NCBI GenBank assembly: GCA_023091665.1
Contig: JALJCQ010000015.1
Coordinates: 1,240,001-1,304,000, forward strand
Length of the DNA: 64,000 nt
Source: Pythium myriotylum
Lineage: Eukaryota > Oomycota > Peronosporomycetes > Pythiales > Pythiaceae
Reading direction: 5' to 3'
The notes beneath the pieces are model-generated. The model was not told the DNA's origin, made no database searches, and saw only the letters and a program-made list of their open reading frames with translations. This document shows, in pieces, positions 59,411 through 64,000 of the stretch. Both the position numbers and the translations under genes were made by a program. The stretch's first letter is position 1; the number at the start of each line of letters is the position of its first letter.

Positions 59411-60199
59411 ATGAAGCGATCGCTCGTCTCGCTCCTGCTCGTGGTCTGCTTGGCCTTCCTGGCCGACCTCGCCATGTCCGATCACTCGTCCGATCCTGTG
59501 GAGGACGTCGACGAGCAGTTCGGAGCAATCGGTCCGATCACCCCCGAGTGCTCCGTCGACTCGACGCTCAAGTGGCTCGATCGTGTCGTAGATATCTTCC
59601 AGCGCATCGCGCGTGGTGGTGTGCCGGCTATGCCGGTCGCGGCTGTTGGCACAGTCAAGACCCTGGCATCCAATGTCGTCGGCGCACCAAAGCACAACAG
59701 TGACCCCCAGATCATCTTGAAGGTGGTCGCCATGCTGCCCTCGCTGTGGACCGCAGGCTTCTTCTACGCCAGTCCCGAGGCCTGGAAGCCGCTCTTCTCG
59801 GCTGTCGTGAACCCTGTGACCGATCTCGTGAAGGACGACGAGAATGCTTACGAGAGCCTCGTGAACGCTACATCGCTGATGGTGCGGTTCACCAAGGACA
59901 CCGTGTTCTTCAACGGTGAGGACACGGGCGGCGTCATCCCGAACGCGTACCACCGAGACTATGTGCGCTGGTTGGCAGAAATCGTTGCGAAAGTCTCCAA
60001 GCTCGACGATTTCACCCTGACTGAGAGCCAGCTGCGCGCGTTCATGGGCTCAATTCCTTCGAAGAAAGACGGTATGGACACCTCGGTGGCTTTTACTACC
60101 TTCGTCGATACGGCAAAGTACAAAGATTCCGATGCGGCCGCGCTGTGCGATTTCTTGTCGACACCACAAGTTCGTGCCGATGATCCAGCAGCGCAGTAA
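59411..60199 (+). CDS. Secreted protein of unknown function
   Basis: 262 residues with a strong signal peptide (MKRSLVSLLLVVCLAFLADL, cleavage about 22). The mature part is acidic at first (S-S-D-P-V-E-D-V-D-E), then mostly helical with few cysteines (C47 and one near the end, C-D-F-L). There is one N-glycosylation site (N-A-T). No RxLR or LxLFLAK-type motif follows the signal peptide. I recognise no family. The initiator upstream supports transcription. Confidence 0.75.
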   Translation: MKRSLVSLLLVVCLAFLADLAMSDHSSDPVEDVDEQFGAIGPITPECSVDSTLKWLDRVVDIFQRIARGGVPAMPVAAVGTVKTLASNVVGAPKHNSDPQIILKVVAMLPSLWTAGFFYASPEAWKPLFSAVVNPVTDLVKDDENAYESLVNATSLMVRFTKDTVFFNGEDTGGVIPNAYHRDYVRWLAEIVAKVSKLDDFTLTESQLRAFMGSIPSKKDGMDTSVAFTTFVDTAKYKDSDAAALCDFLSTPQVRADDPAAQ

Positions 60200-60621
60200 G
60201 TGCAAGCCCATCTCGTGATCAGATGTGCATCTCCCTTGCAACGTACGAGGTCGAACTTGTAATAGAGATGTACGCGTGCGGGCATTCAGGCCTTTAGTCC
60301 GTCCCCTTGTTCTCGTTCGATAAGCACTGCTAATTGGGCGTCTAGTTCCACTTCTTTCACTATCACTTCGCAAACAAACTATCAATTCGCGAACAGGTTT
60401 GGCGTGTTCAAGGAAGAGCAACCGAAACCAAATAGCGTTGCCTCCAACTGACAACCAGTAGTTCTGCAGAGCGAGGTCAGAACAAAGCTTCCGCACTGCA
60501 GTATGCTGCTTCGTTGGCGAAAAAGAACCTGATGGTGCATCGGAACAATGGTGTACTAATCTGAGGTCCTAAAATGTCAAGGGTCCTTGAGAGCGCGGGG
60601 CGGTCTCTTTGGAGCCTAGAT
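60200..60621. other. Intergenic, convergent 3' flanks
   Basis: About 420 bp between convergent genes; nothing recognised. Confidence 0.4.
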
Positions 60622-62082
60622 CTACTTTCCGTGCACGAGCGTGTAGTTGTAGTAAACGACGAACTCGTCCTCTGCGTGACAGAACGGAAACACTGGGTCC
60701 GTCGGCAGCACCGGGTCCGGGTTGAAGAGGTTCTTGCCCGTCTTGATGGTCACATAGGTGCCAATGACAACGCAGACCACAAGGATGACGGAGCCTATAA
60801 TGCGCTCCCAGAGCTTAACCTGGGGCCAGAGCTTCTTGAAGTAGAAGAAAATCGGGAGGATAATGCAGCTGAACGACATGGTCGAGGCCCCCATGAAGTC
60901 CGTAAGGTCGAGAAAATGGTCCTTGAGCGCGATGGAGGCGGCCGTCATGAGAGCGATGACGACGATCCGCAGCGGAATGTACTTGAACTCCTGTCCGTCA
61001 TAGTTACGGGTCTCGTCTTCCTCGTTCGAGTGGTCTCGCTCGATGTCGGCCATCGACACGACTGATCCCTTCGAGTTGCGCGTCTTGAGCTCGTCGCCGG
61101 GCGTGGTAGCACCAGCGTAGTGTGCCTCCACGTCACCTTCGCGGTCCACGCGCTTGTGCATCCCCAAGAGCATGCGCTCGAAGATGAAGAACGCTGGATG
61201 AAGAATAACTGAGAACGCAATTGTGATGTGGAGCTGCATGAACAGGTACGCGAGCACGACCATGCCCTTGTCCGGTGCGAATCCCAACTTGGAGAGGCCT
61301 GTAGCGGCGTTTGGGTAGATTGTGAAGAGCAAGTTGCCGGAGATCTGGCAGCCAACAGCCGAGTAGCCAGTGCCAGCGAGAACTAAGAAGAGTACGGAAG
61401 CGAACGTGAGCGTCACGCCAATGACACGGGGCATGCGCTCCGGTTGCGAGTGCTGGCGCTGGATTGCTGGAATCACGACGCCCGCCCCGTACGCGAGACA
61501 GAAATTGCCGAACGTGGTGGCGACCTGCTCAAAGGAGATCGCTGGCTTGGGCACTGCAGGGTGTCCGTCCATGCCATGGATGAGGACGCCAAGCGCGATG
61601 ACGTCGGCGATAATTGTTCCCAAGCAACCAGCAAACGCAGCGCCCGCGCTCTCCTTTAGCGTCGGGATGAGACTCACGGGCAACAGACTGAGCGCCATGA
61701 GAATGATCCAAGTTGTGTCCTTCAGCGTGTCGGGGAAGAGAGACGGCAGCAGTGTACCGCCGAGAACAAGATAGGCGCACGGCATCAGCAGAATCACACC
61801 CATCTGCGCGAAGATCACGATCCATCGGCCGCTCTTGCCCATGGCCCACTCACCAAGATCTCCATACGTGCGGACAGACTTCGGCGCCGCAAGCATAGTC
61901 TTGGAGACCAAGATGGCCGCGTAGATGTTAGCAAAGGCCATGAAGACGATCCCAACCGTGGCGATGTACGGGCCTGCGCGCGAGAAGTTAGCGGGCATGC
62001 CGAGCGTCCCGATGCCGTAGACGACGCAGAAGAGGTTGAACGAGGCCTTGGCATCTTCAAGCGTGAACCAGGCGCCACCCAT
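60622..62082 (-). CDS. Amino acid/auxin permease family transporter (AAAP, SLC36/38-like)
   Basis: 486 residues from ATG 62082; earlier in-frame starts are non-ATG. About eleven hydrophobic helices are visible. The first carries the family's G-I-G-T-L-G-M-P after a short cytosolic N-terminus, followed by Y-x-x-x-x-V motifs and a large charged loop (about 330-375) before the last three helices. It probably moves amino acids with protons across the plasma or vacuolar membrane; substrate not predictable. The C-terminal tail is acidic with one sequon. Confidence 0.87.
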   Translation of the reverse strand: MGGAWFTLEDAKASFNLFCVVYGIGTLGMPANFSRAGPYIATVGIVFMAFANIYAAILVSKTMLAAPKSVRTYGDLGEWAMGKSGRWIVIFAQMGVILLMPCAYLVLGGTLLPSLFPDTLKDTTWIILMALSLLPVSLIPTLKESAGAAFAGCLGTIIADVIALGVLIHGMDGHPAVPKPAISFEQVATTFGNFCLAYGAGVVIPAIQRQHSQPERMPRVIGVTLTFASVLFLVLAGTGYSAVGCQISGNLLFTIYPNAATGLSKLGFAPDKGMVVLAYLFMQLHITIAFSVILHPAFFIFERMLLGMHKRVDREGDVEAHYAGATTPGDELKTRNSKGSVVSMADIERDHSNEEDETRNYDGQEFKYIPLRIVVIALMTAASIALKDHFLDLTDFMGASTMSFSCIILPIFFYFKKLWPQVKLWERIIGSVILVVCVVIGTYVTIKTGKNLFNPDPVLPTDPVFPFCHAEDEFVVYYNYTLVHGK

Positions 62083-63055
62083 GGTGAGTGAAGTCTTGAG
62101 TGCTTGAGGTGTTTGTGGCAAGTCGCGGAATGGGAAGCGTGTTCTCTCTTTCTGTTATCGGGCCTGGAGCCGTCGGCCTCTTCAAAGATAAGAGCGGGGG
62201 GCTTGTGCCGTGCCGTCAGCTCTGACATCGACGCAAGATCGAAGCAAGCCACCACTCGCCGCTCAGAGAGCCGGAGACCGAGGCGACAAACAAAGATCGC
62301 CAAGATCGGGGCAGACTCGCTTGGGTGGATGTCGATGAACGAGCTCGATTGGCCCAGTCGTCTGCGACAGCAGCGACTCGTGCATAGCCAAGACGAGTTG
62401 GGCTGCACGTGCGACGAGCCAAGTTCCGCATAGACAGTCGAGACCCCCTGTCTACAGTCCACAGGCTCCGCGCTGGAAACGAGTCTTCTCGCTTCTCGCC
62501 ATTCCGCAGGAAAACCCAGGCAAGCTCGCATGCAGCGAAATACCTACCGGTACATCATGGGAGGTTTGGAAGAGCGGGGATCGTTGCGTGCGCTTGCAGG
62601 CGGAAGAGCAGAATCGCTTGCTCTTGGAGCCACTCGTTTACACTTAGACGCCCGCCGCTGAGTTGTGAACGACAAGTGCCCGGTGTGCTCGATTGGTCGA
62701 TTAGCTGCGACGTGGAGCCCTGCTCGCCAATCGATACGATGCGGTGGCGGCGACTAACGAATCACAGCGGAGATCCGACGGCTGCATGGGACGAGACAGC
62801 CAGACATGTTCTGCCTCCGATCTCGACGATCGTGGCATAGGGGACGCGTGATGCGACGTCACCACTCCGAGTCACGTACCTACCGCAGTCACTTCGGACT
62901 TCCTCAATTGTACCTGTACCGGTACGTGTGCGTGTGCGTGTGCGTGTGCGTGTTGTGCAAGCTGGGTACATGAACGTGTCTGCAAACCTCGCATTGGCTC
63001 TGTCTTGGCCAACCCAGAGCAGAGTTGCCATGTATTCAGTTTCGATTACTGAGAC
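62083..63055. other. Intergenic with GTGTGC repeat
   Basis: About 970 bp. A GTGTGC-type tract lies at 62925-62952 next to ccggtac steps. CCCATTCC on the minus strand close to the permease start is one base from an initiator. No gene seen. Confidence 0.45.
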
Positions 63056-64000
63056 TCATGCACTGGGCGGTGCGGTGGTGGCCGCTGAGTCGGCTGCCAC
63101 ATCCCACTTATCCTGCAGCGCTCCGTCTCCTAGTCCCGCGAGTGAGCGCAGCCGCGTGAACATAATCACGAGCTGCCGGAACATCTTCCAGGTCTCGTTC
63201 ACGACCACCAATCGCGAATTGAGCAGCGCGTCTCTTGCTTCGTCGTTCAGCGCTCCTCCGGATTGGTGGAAACTGCTAGCTCGCCGTGCATTATTTAGTT
63301 CGTTCATGAGTCGCACGGAGTTTCGCTTGGTAGCGGGAGTATCTTGTTGTGGCTTGCTGAACTCTTCATTCATTTTATCAAGTCGCTCCAGGAAGAGCGA
63401 GAGAAGAGCCTCCAGCTGCGCGACATCTTGGCTAGAAAGCTTGTCGGCCGAGGCTGAGGAACTCAGGTGCAGCACCTCGCGATGGAGAGCTCGCCCACCG
63501 TTCACAGGTGCACGTCGTGACACAGCTTCGGCCTGGATGTCGTTGTTCTTCCCAAGACGTCGTAGATCTTCGAGGAGTGCATGACAAGACTCGTCGTACC
63601 CGCGCCAAGTCTCGGTGAGAAACTTGGCTTTGCTTTCTGCGTGAGGGATGAGCTTGAACGGTGTCGGAGACGCATGCTCTAGCTTCTTTAACCCCACGAG
63701 CGTCTCGCGTGCGACCAGTGGGAAGCAAGCGGCTGCGAACCGGTCACTCATCAGGGTCCCTGTCAAGTTCGTATGCGGCAGAGTGTTGAACTTATTTGTC
63801 GAAAACGCTGAGTGTGTCGCGTGGGTAGCATTTCCAGCGTGGTTATTACGTTGCTCAGTCAGGCAAAGCCTCCGGAAGACGGCACAAAGTTCTTCATTAC
63901 TGAATGTCATATCAGCCTTCGCAAGGATTGTCGCAATCGTGTCGAGCGGCAACGACCCACCGAAGTGCGCGATTTCGTCCTCCATAGAACAACAAATCAC
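63056..64000 (-). CDS. Hypothetical protein, possibly running off the window edge
   Basis: The frame is open to the last base. The first in-frame ATG is at 63985 (MEDEIAHFGG..., 309 residues), so the gene may be complete or may have a 5' exon beyond the edge. It is mostly helical. The N-terminal part (L-D-T-I-A-T-I-L-A-K-A-D, then E-E-L-C-A-V-F-R-R-L) could be an EF-hand-like helix pair, though without a full Ca2+ loop. A Ser-rich linker precedes a helical region (about 185-290), then an Ala/Thr-rich tail. I recognise no family. Confidence 0.6.
   Translation of the reverse strand: MICCSMEDEIAHFGGSLPLDTIATILAKADMTFSNEELCAVFRRLCLTEQRNNHAGNATHATHSAFSTNKFNTLPHTNLTGTLMSDRFAAACFPLVARETLVGLKKLEHASPTPFKLIPHAESKAKFLTETWRGYDESCHALLEDLRRLGKNNDIQAEAVSRRAPVNGGRALHREVLHLSSSASADKLSSQDVAQLEALLSLFLERLDKMNEEFSKPQQDTPATKRNSVRLMNELNNARRASSFHQSGGALNDEARDALLNSRLVVVNETWKMFRQLVIMFTRLRSLAGLGDGALQDKWDVAADSAATTAPPSA

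Noticed and set aside
59411..60199. RxLR or Crinkler-type effector
   Set aside because: No RxLR-dEER or LxLFLAK motif after the signal peptide.

Overview
The window looks like nuclear DNA of an oomycete (Stramenopiles; Peronosporales/Pythiales type). Genes are mostly single-exon and closely packed, and the few introns are short (54-89 nt). Secreted-protein genes are numerous. Several genes carry the oomycete initiator (YTCANTYY), and one has a perfect initiator plus flanking FPR element (27031-27047, upstream of a CAP gene). Families present are typical of the group: bZIPs with altered basic regions, WLH-type ankyrin proteins, NCKX exchangers and lineage-expanded CAP/PR-1-like proteins. All names come from reading the sequence; no database search was run.

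Layout. 0-6.4 kb: a bZIP factor with an apparent 3' frameshift, a secreted protein, a noncoding stretch full of hairpin-forming palindromes, and an RNase H-domain pseudogene. 6.4-16.4 kb: a tandem array of five CAP genes on the minus strand, built from about 2-2.5 kb units (8101-10050, 10051-12581, 12582-15097, truncated 15098-16410) plus a divergent first copy. One gene is a visible chimera of the two subtypes. 16.8-26.2 kb: an NCKX exchanger, a dynactin p24-like gene that appears to hold a U12-type AT-AC intron, a second bZIP, two adenine phosphoribosyltransferase genes sharing a conversion tract around a MITE-like element, and an ankyrin protein. 27-32 kb: four more CAP genes (two identical). 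32.5-41 kb: a C2H2 plus NYN-domain protein, then four paralogues of a 3-ketodihydrosphingosine-reductase-like SDR around an unknown ORF. 42-50.3 kb: a mitochondrial carrier, an IQ-motif protein, a large ankyrin protein and a glycerol kinase. 51.7-56.1 kb: four small single-pass membrane proteins in alternating order Y1-X1-Y2-X2, a family I do not recognise. 57.3-64 kb: a CYP86/CYP94-like P450, a secreted protein, an amino-acid permease and an unknown gene at the edge.

Functionally, housekeeping genes (APRT, NCKX, glycerol kinase, carrier, permease, KDSR-like SDRs, dynactin) are interspersed with fast-duplicating secreted or membrane families. The main biology is local duplication: nine CAP genes that all lack the canonical CAP histidines, four SDRs with one clean intron loss, the APRT pair, and the X/Y membrane-protein pairs.
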